Of a stretch of DNA of 64,000 nt, positions 46,502 through 54,463 are shown in pieces; position 1 is the first letter of the stretch; each line of letters begins with the position of its first letter. This stretch comes from Paractinoplanes maris (GTDB taxonomy: Bacteria > Actinomycetota > Actinomycetes > Mycobacteriales > Micromonosporaceae). The DNA lies in contig NZ_JALPVL010000013.1 in assembly GCF_023544465.1 (NCBI RefSeq), forward strand, positions 124,001 through 188,000, written 5' to 3'. The translations under genes were made by a program, and so were the position numbers. The notes below the pieces were generated by a model. The model made no database searches. It was given only the letters and a program-made list of their open reading frames with translations, and was not told where the DNA came from.

Positions 46502-46605
46502 CGCTTGTCTTTTTGTTATCGCCGTTCTCCGGCGACGTCTCCTTGGCTGGTGATCAAACGCTCGGCGGCCCCTCCCGCCGTGTCGTCCCCGGTGAGGAGT
46601 GACCT

Positions 46606-47817
46606 GTGTCGTATGCGACGAACGGCCGGCCCGACGACGACGTGCCGTTGCCTCGTCACCGCCGGCGACCGCGGCGGGCCCTGGCGGTTCTCTGCGCCGG
46701 GATCGCGGTGGCTGCTGTTGCGGTGACCGCGGGCGCGGTCGCGCTGGCCGGTACGGGTGATGACCCCGGACCGGCGGAGGCCGTCGCGCGCGCCGCGGTC
46801 ACCACCCCGCCGGTTACTCGGCCCCTGGCCGGGGCGGCTTCCCCCCGTACGGTGAAGCCCTCGACCACGGCATCGGCCAAGGCGCCCGCCAAGGCCGTGC
46901 CGGCAACGACGCCCGCCCGTGCGGCGGCTAAGCCCGGCTGGATCCCCGTCGACCAGGCGGCGTGGAAGAAGCAGACCGCGGCCTACAAGAGCCGGAAGAC
47001 CGACTCCGCGCCCGGCAGCGTCGGCAACCTGCCCGAATTCCGGGCCGACTGCGAATACAGCCACCGGCGGGCCGACGACCCCATCGTGCTGCCCGGTCTG
47101 CCGGGTGCCTCGCACATGCATTCGTTCGTCGGCAACAAGGGCCTCGACGCGGACACGACGGCCGGCGACCTGATGAAGTTCACGGCCAGCACCTGCAAGC
47201 CGGCGCAGGACCATTCCGCCTACTGGGTGCCGACCCTGTACGACAACGCGACCGGCAAACCCGTCGAGACGACCGGCTTCCGGGTTTATTACCGCTCGCT
47301 GCGCAACAGTTCGGGCGACGTGATGCCGATGCCCAACGGCCTGCGCCTGATCGCCGGCGACGCCAAGAAGAAGGTGCCCACGCCGCGTGGCGCGCAGGGC
47401 CAGTTCTACTGCGCCTTCTACGGTCCCGGCGACCTGGACGGCGTGGCCCGCAGCGACAACGGCAACTGGCCGATCTGCGGCAAGGGCGCCACGTTCCACT
47501 TCATGATGCAGTTCCCCGACTGCTGGGACGGAAAGCACCTGGACAGCCCGACCCACAAGGCGCACGTGGCCTTCGGCGACAACCAGGGCTGCCCGGCAAG
47601 CCATCCGGTCCGCATCCCCGCCATCACGTTCGACATCCAGTACGGCGTGACGGGCACCAAGGCCGGCTACTACCTGTCGTCCGACAAGACCGGCAAGAGC
47701 GCCTCCTCAATGCACGGTGACGCCTTCGTCATGTGGGACGCCGACTTCATGAACAAGCAGACCAAGAACTGCATCCGCCAGCGCCGCACCTGCGACAACA
47801 ACGGCTTCCTGATGTGA
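46606..47817 (+). CDS. DUF1996 domain secreted or membrane-anchored protein
   Basis: The 403-residue protein begins at GTG 46606. A basic Arg-rich tail is followed by one helix (about 24-46) acting as signal or anchor, then an Ala/Thr/Pro linker of about 60 residues. The DUF1996 domain follows (about 120-400): HRRADDPIVLPGLPGASHMHSFVG (in part), then the conserved QFPDCWDGKHLDSPTHKAHV and PAITFDIQYGV. Eight or more Cys are likely disulfide-bonded. The domain is common in fungal and actinobacterial secreted proteins and of unknown activity. Confidence 0.87.
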   Translation: MSYATNGRPDDDVPLPRHRRRPRRALAVLCAGIAVAAVAVTAGAVALAGTGDDPGPAEAVARAAVTTPPVTRPLAGAASPRTVKPSTTASAKAPAKAVPATTPARAAAKPGWIPVDQAAWKKQTAAYKSRKTDSAPGSVGNLPEFRADCEYSHRRADDPIVLPGLPGASHMHSFVGNKGLDADTTAGDLMKFTASTCKPAQDHSAYWVPTLYDNATGKPVETTGFRVYYRSLRNSSGDVMPMPNGLRLIAGDAKKKVPTPRGAQGQFYCAFYGPGDLDGVARSDNGNWPICGKGATFHFMMQFPDCWDGKHLDSPTHKAHVAFGDNQGCPASHPVRIPAITFDIQYGVTGTKAGYYLSSDKTGKSASSMHGDAFVMWDADFMNKQTKNCIRQRRTCDNNGFLM

Positions 47818-47906
47818 CGCCCGATCAAATTGGGTGAGGCGTAACAGGTCCCGACCGGACAACCGCCGGGCCCAGGCGACGTCCGCCCGGTTCCCGGCAG
47901 CTGCGT

Positions 47907-48791
47907 CTATGGTCGTTGCCCGTTGACCGATGTGGTGGGCTGCTCGAACATGCGGTCCGCGCGGCGCTCCAGCCGTTCCTTGAGGGCGTTGAAATGGTCG
48001 TCCCGTTCGAAAGCGTCGCCGTCGGTCACCTTCTGAGTCATCAGGGTCTCGAGCTTGTCGGCCGCGGCCTTTCTCTCTGCCACGATCTTGCGGACGACGT
48101 CGGCCAGCTCCTTCTCGGTCAGCTCAGCGGCGCCGTCGGCAACGGGGCTGCCCAGAAGGTCGGCGAGGATGGTCGCCCATTGGTGGCTCAGCTTCTCGGC
48201 ATACTCAGCGCGCCGTGTCTGCACGTCGTGTTCGCAGTCGATCTTTATCAGCTGTTCCCAATAGGGCTGAACGGCCAGCTTGACCTGCTCATCCAGTTCG
48301 ATCCAGACATAGGGGCGGCAAGTCAACGAGGTCCCTCGCCAACTGAACCGCCAGGGCGCCTCCTCGGCGAGCTGCTGCTGCAGTTCTCTTTCCAGCTGCT
48401 CGGCGTGGTGTGCCGGGTGTTGTCGTGCCCGCTGCGCGGCAAGTGCTTTGAGGCGCCGTGTCGCAAAGGGCATGAGGGACTCGATGGAACTGGAGAGCTC
48501 GGCCTGATAAAGCCCGTCGGAGCCCCAGACGAAGGTTCCGTGAACCCGAAAGGTGAAGATGTAGCCGCTGGCTGGGACGACCATCGGCGACCCGAGCCGG
48601 CGTCGACCGGTCAGCTTTCCTGGTGGTGGTGGTGGCGGTGCCGGAGAGACCGGGATGACCGGGGACGGCTCCGCCTCCTGAGCGGGTGGGCTGAACCAGG
48701 CCACAAGGGTCCGCCACATGCGGCCCAGCCAGGCGCTGAAGCGCAGCCACCTACTGACCGATGGGGACACCGACTCGGTTTCCGCGTTCAT
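47907..48791 (-). CDS. Third protein of the amyloid-type operon (possible SPFH-like)
   Basis: The 294-residue protein has an N-terminal Trp-rich amphipathic segment (SRWLRFSAWLGRMWRTLVAWF) and a Pro-rich spacer of about 20 residues. A beta segment follows (ASGYIFTFRVHGTFVW), then long charged helices (QRARQHPAHHAEQLERELQQQLAEE, in part; DVVRKIVAERKAAADKLETL). Beta-strand then coiled helices recalls SPFH/Band-7 proteins, but this is low confidence. Its ATG overlaps the 739-residue gene's stop (ATGA). Confidence 0.55.
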   Translation of the reverse strand: MNAETESVSPSVSRWLRFSAWLGRMWRTLVAWFSPPAQEAEPSPVIPVSPAPPPPPPGKLTGRRRLGSPMVVPASGYIFTFRVHGTFVWGSDGLYQAELSSSIESLMPFATRRLKALAAQRARQHPAHHAEQLERELQQQLAEEAPWRFSWRGTSLTCRPYVWIELDEQVKLAVQPYWEQLIKIDCEHDVQTRRAEYAEKLSHQWATILADLLGSPVADGAAELTEKELADVVRKIVAERKAAADKLETLMTQKVTDGDAFERDDHFNALKERLERRADRMFEQPTTSVNGQRP

Positions 48792-51007
48792 GAGTCCCAC
48801 CTCCTTTGCTGATGTGTCCAGTCCGGAAGTTCGCCACGGAATCCAGACGTCTTCGTCATGTAGAAGTTGATGCGCCGACGTGCTGTCGATCTTGCGAAGA
48901 TCGCGTCGAGAAGCTGTATGACATAGGGCCGCAACTCGCGGTTGGCGTCGGCTTGACGAATCCACCGAGCCAGCGCGTCGGCGGCGGCCGGTGCCGTGCT
49001 GGACTCGTAGAACGCGATCAGCCAGAGAGGACCGAGGAGGTCAGCTTCGATGTGCCCATCGACCAAACGGCTGAGGAGTTCGTACCGCGAATCGAGCGAT
49101 TCGGGATCGACCCTTGTGGTGAGCTTCAGAAGCGCCCGTACAGCGTGCGCCTGTAACAGCGGGTCTCGGGGCGCGGTTCTTGCGGTGGCCGGTGGCGGCC
49201 GAAGCGCGGCCCATTCAGCGAGCTCGGCAAGAATGAAGGATGCCCGGTCAGGTCTATACAGTTGATTCACCGCGGCAGCCACCACCCGGCTTCCGCGTTG
49301 ACCAGGGTCCTTGGCAATGCGGGCCAGGTCGAGCATGCTCCAGGCCAAAACGGTTTGTTCGAGTCCGCTTACGTATACCCGCGCGGCAGTGTCCCGTTGA
49401 AGATTGCGCGAACCGGAACACCATTCGCTCAACTTGGCCCGGACCTGGGGCCGAACGTCGCCGGCCATGTCGGAGAGGGTCATGGTCCAGGCCGCAGCCT
49501 GTCGCACAGCTGGCCTTCGTGATCCCGCCCAGCGGTCGACGAGGTCGTGATGGACCCGATCGAAATCATGGTGAACGAGGACACCGGCGGTTTCCGCGGC
49601 TGCCCGCCTCATGACGTTGTCGCCCTCTTCAACCAGGCGATCCAGCCAGTGCAGGAGTGATCTACGAGTGCCGTCGAAGTCGTGCCAGGCCACGTCGATG
49701 ATAGATCCGCGCAGTCCCGGGTCTCTGATCCATGCCGTCCGGGTGGTGCCCCCTTCTGCATCGCCCGCCTGACGTCCAGCTTCCCAATCCTGCCGCAACT
49801 CGTCGCCGAGCAGGTCTTGGACCGGATGTTGCAAAGCCATGCTGCCCCATTCCGGGCGCAGCGCCGCACTGTCGATTTCTCTGAGGAGCCAGTCGGCAGC
49901 CTCGAACACGTAATGCAGTGGCCTTCGGTAGAACACCGCGTAGGACAGGCGAAAAGCTCGTTCATGTTGGCCCGCCCGGCGGCCTCGGGTAGTGGATGTC
50001 TCCTTACCGGGAAGAAGGATGGCGGTAGCTCGTTCCCGCCGTCGAGGTTGCGAGCGGTTGAGGACCAAGCGCAGAGCCCCCTCGTCGTCCGGATCAACCT
50101 TGGCGATCGCCCGGGCGATCGCCACGCATTCCTTGGGGCCGGACGCCGCTTTGAGCTCGACTGCCACGTCTTCGGTCAGGTAACGCTCGGCGTTGCCGCG
50201 ATTTGCCGGTGGAAGCGATGCCTGCAGGTGTCTGCGAAAAACCTCGGTTTGGTCGGGCGCCTCATGACGGACTTCGGCCCCCTGCTGAAGGTCGCCCCGT
50301 CGAGCTCCCTCATCCCTGATCAGCAGTAGGGTCGAGCGTCGCTTGCGGAACAGGGGCGCCAGCATGCGCATCGTGTCAGTAGCGCCATCACCGGAGAGTC
50401 GCAGAATAAAGCCACTCTCCTCGGGCAACCTGTCCGGTTTCGCGGTAAGGGCTTCGGGCGGGACTTCGTTCGGCAACGCGACCTCGTAGATATGGCCGGG
50501 TTTGTATCGGCGATACAGCGCCGCCCGCGCTGAACTGTAGCGGCCTGAGTTTCTGAGCCCCACCAGGCACACTGCTGCGCGCTGCGACAGGAACTCGTCG
50601 AGCTGCACGTCCGACTTGGTCGGCACGTAAACTTCCGCCAAGCTTTTGAGGCCGGGAACCTCGCCGATGATCGGATCCAGCGGTCGCTTCCCGTGGAAGT
50701 TGTACATGGTGTTGTTGCTGCCCAACTGGGTCGGTCCGTGCGCCGTCGTATCGGTGTAGAGGTCCCCGAACATTTCGTCCGCCACCCGTGGGTCGACCCG
50801 CACAGAGTCCGAGTCGATGGGTGTGGTCTCCTCACCGTCCACGTCCACGTCCACGTCCACGTCTGCGTCGGCAAGAGGCGGTGAGCTCACCGCGGCACTT
50901 TCGGCGACGAGAGGCAAGTCTCGGGTTGGCACTTCCGTGGCTTCCGACTGGGATCCCGCCGCCGGATCCGGCTCGGGGAGCAACTTCTCGGACTCGTCGT
51001 CACTCAT
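48788..51007 (-). CDS. Large protein with N-terminal RHIM/BASS-like motif, degenerate P-loop and helical repeats
   Basis: The 739-residue protein has an acidic disordered start with a DVDVDVD run (50-57), then at residues 88-103 a segment TAHGPTQLGSNNTMYN carrying the RHIM-type core Q-[hydrophobic]-G-x-x-N-x-M. A P-loop-like VGLRNSGRYSSARAAL segment near 145 lacks the usual Lys-Thr. The rest is helical with HEAT-like pieces (RRPAVRQAAAWTMTLSDMAG). It is not a recognised family. It overlaps the cyclase-like gene by eight bases and the third gene by four. Inferred role: amyloid-signalling partner of the upstream protein. Confidence 0.7.
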   Translation of the reverse strand: MSDDESEKLLPEPDPAAGSQSEATEVPTRDLPLVAESAAVSSPPLADADVDVDVDVDGEETTPIDSDSVRVDPRVADEMFGDLYTDTTAHGPTQLGSNNTMYNFHGKRPLDPIIGEVPGLKSLAEVYVPTKSDVQLDEFLSQRAAVCLVGLRNSGRYSSARAALYRRYKPGHIYEVALPNEVPPEALTAKPDRLPEESGFILRLSGDGATDTMRMLAPLFRKRRSTLLLIRDEGARRGDLQQGAEVRHEAPDQTEVFRRHLQASLPPANRGNAERYLTEDVAVELKAASGPKECVAIARAIAKVDPDDEGALRLVLNRSQPRRRERATAILLPGKETSTTRGRRAGQHERAFRLSYAVFYRRPLHYVFEAADWLLREIDSAALRPEWGSMALQHPVQDLLGDELRQDWEAGRQAGDAEGGTTRTAWIRDPGLRGSIIDVAWHDFDGTRRSLLHWLDRLVEEGDNVMRRAAAETAGVLVHHDFDRVHHDLVDRWAGSRRPAVRQAAAWTMTLSDMAGDVRPQVRAKLSEWCSGSRNLQRDTAARVYVSGLEQTVLAWSMLDLARIAKDPGQRGSRVVAAAVNQLYRPDRASFILAELAEWAALRPPPATARTAPRDPLLQAHAVRALLKLTTRVDPESLDSRYELLSRLVDGHIEADLLGPLWLIAFYESSTAPAAADALARWIRQADANRELRPYVIQLLDAIFARSTARRRINFYMTKTSGFRGELPDWTHQQRRWDS
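50837..50870 (-). repeat. Short hexanucleotide tandem repeat (Asp-Val codons)
   Basis: About five to six copies of CACGTC (plus-strand reading) encode the alternating DV run in the acidic N-terminal region of the 739-residue protein. Confidence 0.75.
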
Positions 51008-51761
51008 TGGAGTTCCGCATCGTGTTCTGATTCCCGAACTGTGCCGGGCCGTGCGTGGTGATCCCGCTGAAAACCTGACCGATCGGATCCGTCGGCCTCG
51101 GAGCTGCGGTTGCCTCGGCCGGTGAAGTGGCCGGCATGCCATAAGCGGCCTCATCCGTCGCATCACCCGCGGCGTTCTCGCCTGGGACGTAGATCCAGGC
51201 GGCAGCGCTGAAACGTTTGTCAGGAATCTCGGCGCGGACCGCCTTGAACTGCTCTGGACGCAGATCGCGATAGTGCTCGATCACCTCGTGATACATCGAG
51301 TCGGAGACGATGAGTGCTACGTCGGCGCCTGAGAAGCGCCGAAGTGCGCGTTTCAACTCAGGCGAATCCACGAGCCGGCAGACATGGATGACGGCGTCGC
51401 TGGGAAACCCGTTGGCGCCGTCCAGGTGCACCAAGCCTTGGTGAACCGCCAGGCGGAGCCGGACCTTGGCTTCCTTACGGAGACCTTGGTTGTGCTCACG
51501 AAGCCGCCGATCGGCCGCAGGAGCGAGCTTGGCGGCGACGGTCCGCTCGCTGGTACCAGTGGGCAGGATGGCGAGCTCACCGTCGCCGGCCTGCTGGATG
51601 AGCCAATCGATGCGATCCAGGCCCGCATCCGCGGCGGCTCCGTCCATGATCCGCCGAAACGCAGTTTGCGCCTGATGTTGCAAGAGGTTGTTGCGCTTGC
51701 TGTAGCTCTCCATATCTGCAGCGACGACCACACGACGATGCGGATCCTGTATGTCGGGCAC
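51000..51761 (-). CDS. Class III cyclase-like protein with C-terminal RHIM/BASS-like motif
   Basis: The 253-residue protein has a nucleotide-cyclase-like domain (about 10-195) with candidate metal residues Asp16 in AADMESYSK and Asp60 in AGDGELAIL. These match the two metal sites of class III cyclases. A transition-state Arg is plausible at Arg129, whereas the usual preceding Asn is missing. An Ala/Pro linker leads to residues 235-250, TTHGPAQFGNQNTMRN, an RHIM-type Q-x-G-x-x-N-x-M core. The same motif occurs in the adjacent gene. It is first in the operon and divergent from the Crp-like gene. Confidence 0.72.
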   Translation of the reverse strand: MPDIQDPHRRVVVAADMESYSKRNNLLQHQAQTAFRRIMDGAAADAGLDRIDWLIQQAGDGELAILPTGTSERTVAAKLAPAADRRLREHNQGLRKEAKVRLRLAVHQGLVHLDGANGFPSDAVIHVCRLVDSPELKRALRRFSGADVALIVSDSMYHEVIEHYRDLRPEQFKAVRAEIPDKRFSAAAWIYVPGENAAGDATDEAAYGMPATSPAEATAAPRPTDPIGQVFSGITTHGPAQFGNQNTMRNSNE

Positions 51762-52121
51762 GTGGATTCACCCCTCGGGGAGCGGGTTGATGTGTCCTTC
51801 CTCTCTACCGGCTCGGCACGACGGACGATTACGTACATCTATGGGTTGTCCGGATTCTGCTCCTCGGTGTGAAGGTGTAGGGGGTCCCTGCAAGTCACGA
51901 TCCGTCAGGCCGACTCGAAAGGCCCGGGTCCTGCTCGGCTCGCTGGGCGGTATGACGATGATCGTCGTGCAGCAGGCGCAGGTACTTGATCGTCGGCGCC
52001 GCGGCGGCCGGCGTGCTCGTCGCGGCAGTCATCACCATGACCGTCGCGATGTAGCAAAGAAGCTCTGAACGTGCTGTAGTCAACTGCACACTCGGCGTTA
52101 CCTCAATGTGTGGAGGCGTGC
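51762..52121. other. Divergent intergenic region between cyclase-like and Crp-like genes
   Basis: No convincing gene. A minus-strand ORF of 64 codons (51895-52089) with a hydrophobic, Ala-rich start is possible but unsupported. The region presumably contains promoters for both divergent genes. A Crp site palindrome (TGTGA-N6-TCACA) was looked for and not found. Confidence 0.4.
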
Positions 52122-52808
52122 TTGACCAAGTCGCCGTGGTTGCCAGGAACGTTGCTCGGCAGGCTCGATGAGACCAGCCGTCAGGAGTTTCTCCAGCTCG
52201 GGATGTTGCGAACCGCGGCCGCTTCGAGCGCGATCCTCCAGGAAGGGATGCGGGAGTCGCATGTGATCCTTCTTAGTGATGGATTGACCAAGGTGACGGC
52301 GGCCATGATGGATGGTCGCCATGCTCTGCTCGATGTGCGTGTGTCGGGCGACCTCGTGGGGGAGATCTCCGCCCTGAACGGAACTCCGCGATCGGCGACC
52401 GTGACGACATGCCGCGCCTCGACTCTTCGCGTCATCCACCGCAATGAGTTCCGTGCTTTCTTGCGTACGCACCCCGACGCCGCGATGGCGATCGCCGGCA
52501 TCGTGGCTGATCGGCTTCGCATGGCGAACCGTCGCCGTGTCGACTTCGCTTCGTATCCGGTGAGGGTGCGCCTCGCCCGCATCCTGTGGGAGATTGCGAT
52601 GGCGTACGGCCACCGGGAACGGGAGGGCATCGTCGTCGACATCCACCTGACTCAGAGCGAACTCGCCACCATGTGCGGGGCAGCCGAGATCACCCTTCAG
52701 AAAGCGCTGCGAGAGCTGAGAAACTCAGGCGTCGTGGCAACGGGTTATCGGCAGGTGATCGTTCGAGACGCCGACTCCCTCCAGCGCTGTGCCGATGTCG
52801 CGGTTTGA
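52122..52808 (+). CDS. Crp/Fnr family transcriptional regulator
   Basis: Cyclic-nucleotide-type regulator of about 228 residues. The N-terminal beta-roll includes AILQEGMRESHVILLSDGLTKV and DLVGEISALNGTPRSATVTT, and the C-terminal winged helix includes LTQSELATMCGAAEITLQKALREL. The residues that bind the cyclic-nucleotide phosphate (an Arg-Ser pair near RSATV) are conserved. TTG 52122 is preferred because GGAGG lies five bases upstream; GTG 52110 is an alternative. Divergence from a cyclase-like gene suggests a functional pair, with ligand unproven. Confidence 0.85.
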   Translation: MTKSPWLPGTLLGRLDETSRQEFLQLGMLRTAAASSAILQEGMRESHVILLSDGLTKVTAAMMDGRHALLDVRVSGDLVGEISALNGTPRSATVTTCRASTLRVIHRNEFRAFLRTHPDAAMAIAGIVADRLRMANRRRVDFASYPVRVRLARILWEIAMAYGHREREGIVVDIHLTQSELATMCGAAEITLQKALRELRNSGVVATGYRQVIVRDADSLQRCADVAV

Positions 52809-52846
52809 CGGTGTAGTTCGCATCTGCGGCGTCGGCTCTGGTGCCT

Positions 52847-53179
52847 TTACTCGTCCTCCGCGGTGTAGGGATCGGTAGGAATCAGCCTGATGTCGGGGAT
52901 GGCGGCGGCTCGTTGCTCTGGCGTCGCGTCGAAGGAGAGCATCTCGGCGCCTTCAGGAATGCCGACCCGGGAGAGAAAGATGCCGTTGCGACCGACGTCG
53001 CACCACAGCGTGGCAAAGCCGATTCTGTTCGTCGGACTGCCCGTGTAGGTGATGTGCAACTGGCCGGCGTCGCCGTCCGGGCAGGGCACGTCGGCCTGCT
53101 CGGGCCAGGCGTCCCGGATTTTGGTGAACGCTTCGAACCACGCTTCCCAGGTGCGCTGAGACTCAGTCATCTCGGCCAT
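52847..53179 (-). CDS. Immunity protein candidate for the HExxH toxin
   Basis: The 110-residue acidic protein has an N-terminal helix (ESQRTWEAWFEAFTKIRDAW) and a beta-rich second half (GQLHITYTGSPTNRIGFATLWCDVGRNGIFL, in part). There is no signal or enzymatic motif. It directly follows the HExxH toxin gene on the same strand (6-base gap). This is the usual place of an immunity gene. The start ATG 53179 was chosen over others for its placement; function is inferred from position. Confidence 0.55.
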   Translation of the reverse strand: MAEMTESQRTWEAWFEAFTKIRDAWPEQADVPCPDGDAGQLHITYTGSPTNRIGFATLWCDVGRNGIFLSRVGIPEGAEMLSFDATPEQRAAAIPDIRLIPTDPYTAEDE

Positions 53180-53184
53180 GCGAT

Positions 53185-53955
53185 CTACTCCGCTTCCAGC
53201 AGGTGTCTGTGCGCCTGCCACCATCGTTCCTCATGGGCGTATGCCCGGCTTTCGGAGGCGGCGCGAGCCGCCTCATCCCACGGGAAGTCCTTGCCTTCGC
53301 GGAGTTCGTCGAGATGGAATCGCTCATGAGCGAGGGTGCGAGCCAGTTGCTCCTCGTTCATGAATGCGTCGCGGGCCAGCTTGATCTCGCCGTCGGGCAT
53401 GGTCACACCGAAGAACTCCCGGCCCGGGCCGGATCCTCGGCGGATCTTGTCCAGGGAGAACCTGACGCTGTCCATGTCGATCCCATACTTCGCTGCGACC
53501 GCCAGCACATTCTCCCGGCTCATGAGGACCTTTTGACCGTTGCGGACGATGCCATCGCCCTCTCGGTGCAGCCCTACCTCCGGTGATGTCGGTTTACGAC
53601 GTGCCGGTTCGCCGTCAACACTTGAACGTCCTGCTCTTGCGACTTCAGTGACGGCGCTGTGTGCCTGTGTCACGGTGCCGGCCGCCCTGGCAGGCGTCGA
53701 ACGGCTATCGCGTCCATGACTCTTTGGCGGCGCTCCGCCCGCCTGAGGCGCGTCGCTGTGTGGGTTTCTGGGGCGTTCAGTCAAGGCTTCGTCCGGTCGG
53801 CAAAGCTGTCCACAACCGCGAAAATAACAAGCGGTGTCTATTGGTTCGGCAGTCGCCGTAACCCGGGCGTCCGAAGCCCCGCGAGGTGCGAGAGCGTTGC
53901 TCGGCCGGTTACCCGTGTTCAGCACCGCGGTCCGCGCGCCGCGGCGCAGTGTCAA
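53185..53955 (-). CDS. Polymorphic-toxin C-terminal fragment with HExxH metallopeptidase motif
   Basis: The 256-residue ORF begins at TTG 53955. Its first 130 residues are low-complexity and resemble decayed linker sequence, and its last 120 form a domain: FFGVTMPDGEIKLARDAF, then HExxH at His210-Glu211-x-x-His214 (AHERFHLDE) and a downstream SESRAYAHEERW that may carry a third ligand. It looks like the toxin end of a longer secreted protein whose delivery part is missing. It could be a zinc peptidase toxin. The true start is uncertain. Confidence 0.55.
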   Translation of the reverse strand: MTLRRGARTAVLNTGNRPSNALAPRGASDARVTATAEPIDTACYFRGCGQLCRPDEALTERPRNPHSDAPQAGGAPPKSHGRDSRSTPARAAGTVTQAHSAVTEVARAGRSSVDGEPARRKPTSPEVGLHREGDGIVRNGQKVLMSRENVLAVAAKYGIDMDSVRFSLDKIRRGSGPGREFFGVTMPDGEIKLARDAFMNEEQLARTLAHERFHLDELREGKDFPWDEAARAASESRAYAHEERWWQAHRHLLEAE

Positions 53956-54463
53956 CGCGGGACTAGCGTTCGCCGCTGCCGATTGCTCGTGCAGGGTGCC
54001 TCTCGGTTGACCAGGCGGGGCCTGGCTACCCAGCTAGTGAGCACCTCGCTGACGCACGGGACAAAGATCCAATGGCATTCGCACGCGTGATCGTTCGGTG
54101 CATGCCCGAATATTCACATCGTGCACATCCATCGAGCTCCGTGGAACCGATTCGGCGGCACCCTTTCCGGTTCTACTGGCAGGTCACTATGGGCGTGAGG
54201 ATCGACCCCTGCCAATTAAACGGGGGGTCGTCGATCATGTTGTGGCCGGTCACGGCGTCGCACGGTCCGTACGCCGCTGATCCTGAGAACGCATGACTCT
54301 CGTATCCGTGGGCAGGTGATTCCACGGATGGAGACGACATGACAACGCGCAAGCCCGCCACGCGCGCGTCGAGCGCAGGTCGCCACATGGTCCATACTGG
54401 ATCAGTGAGCACGTGCGGATGCACGTGCAGATGCGCCGGTGCTCTTGTCCGGGGAGGACTCTG
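53956..54463. other. Intergenic region with no clear gene
   Basis: About 500 bases without a supported coding region. The frames in both directions show no family resemblance. The sequence is less G+C-rich than average (AATTAAACG, CAAATCC-type stretches), consistent with decayed accessory DNA upstream of the toxin fragment. The promoter of the TIM-barrel gene probably lies near its end. Confidence 0.5.

Noticed and set aside
51895..52089. A 64-codon minus-strand ORF with a hydrophobic start
   Set aside because: No ribosome-binding site or family resemblance; may be real but cannot be supported.
53659..54090. A plus-strand frame of 143 codons antisense to the HExxH toxin fragment
   Set aside because: It has Arg-rich low-complexity sequence and shadows the better-supported minus-strand frame.
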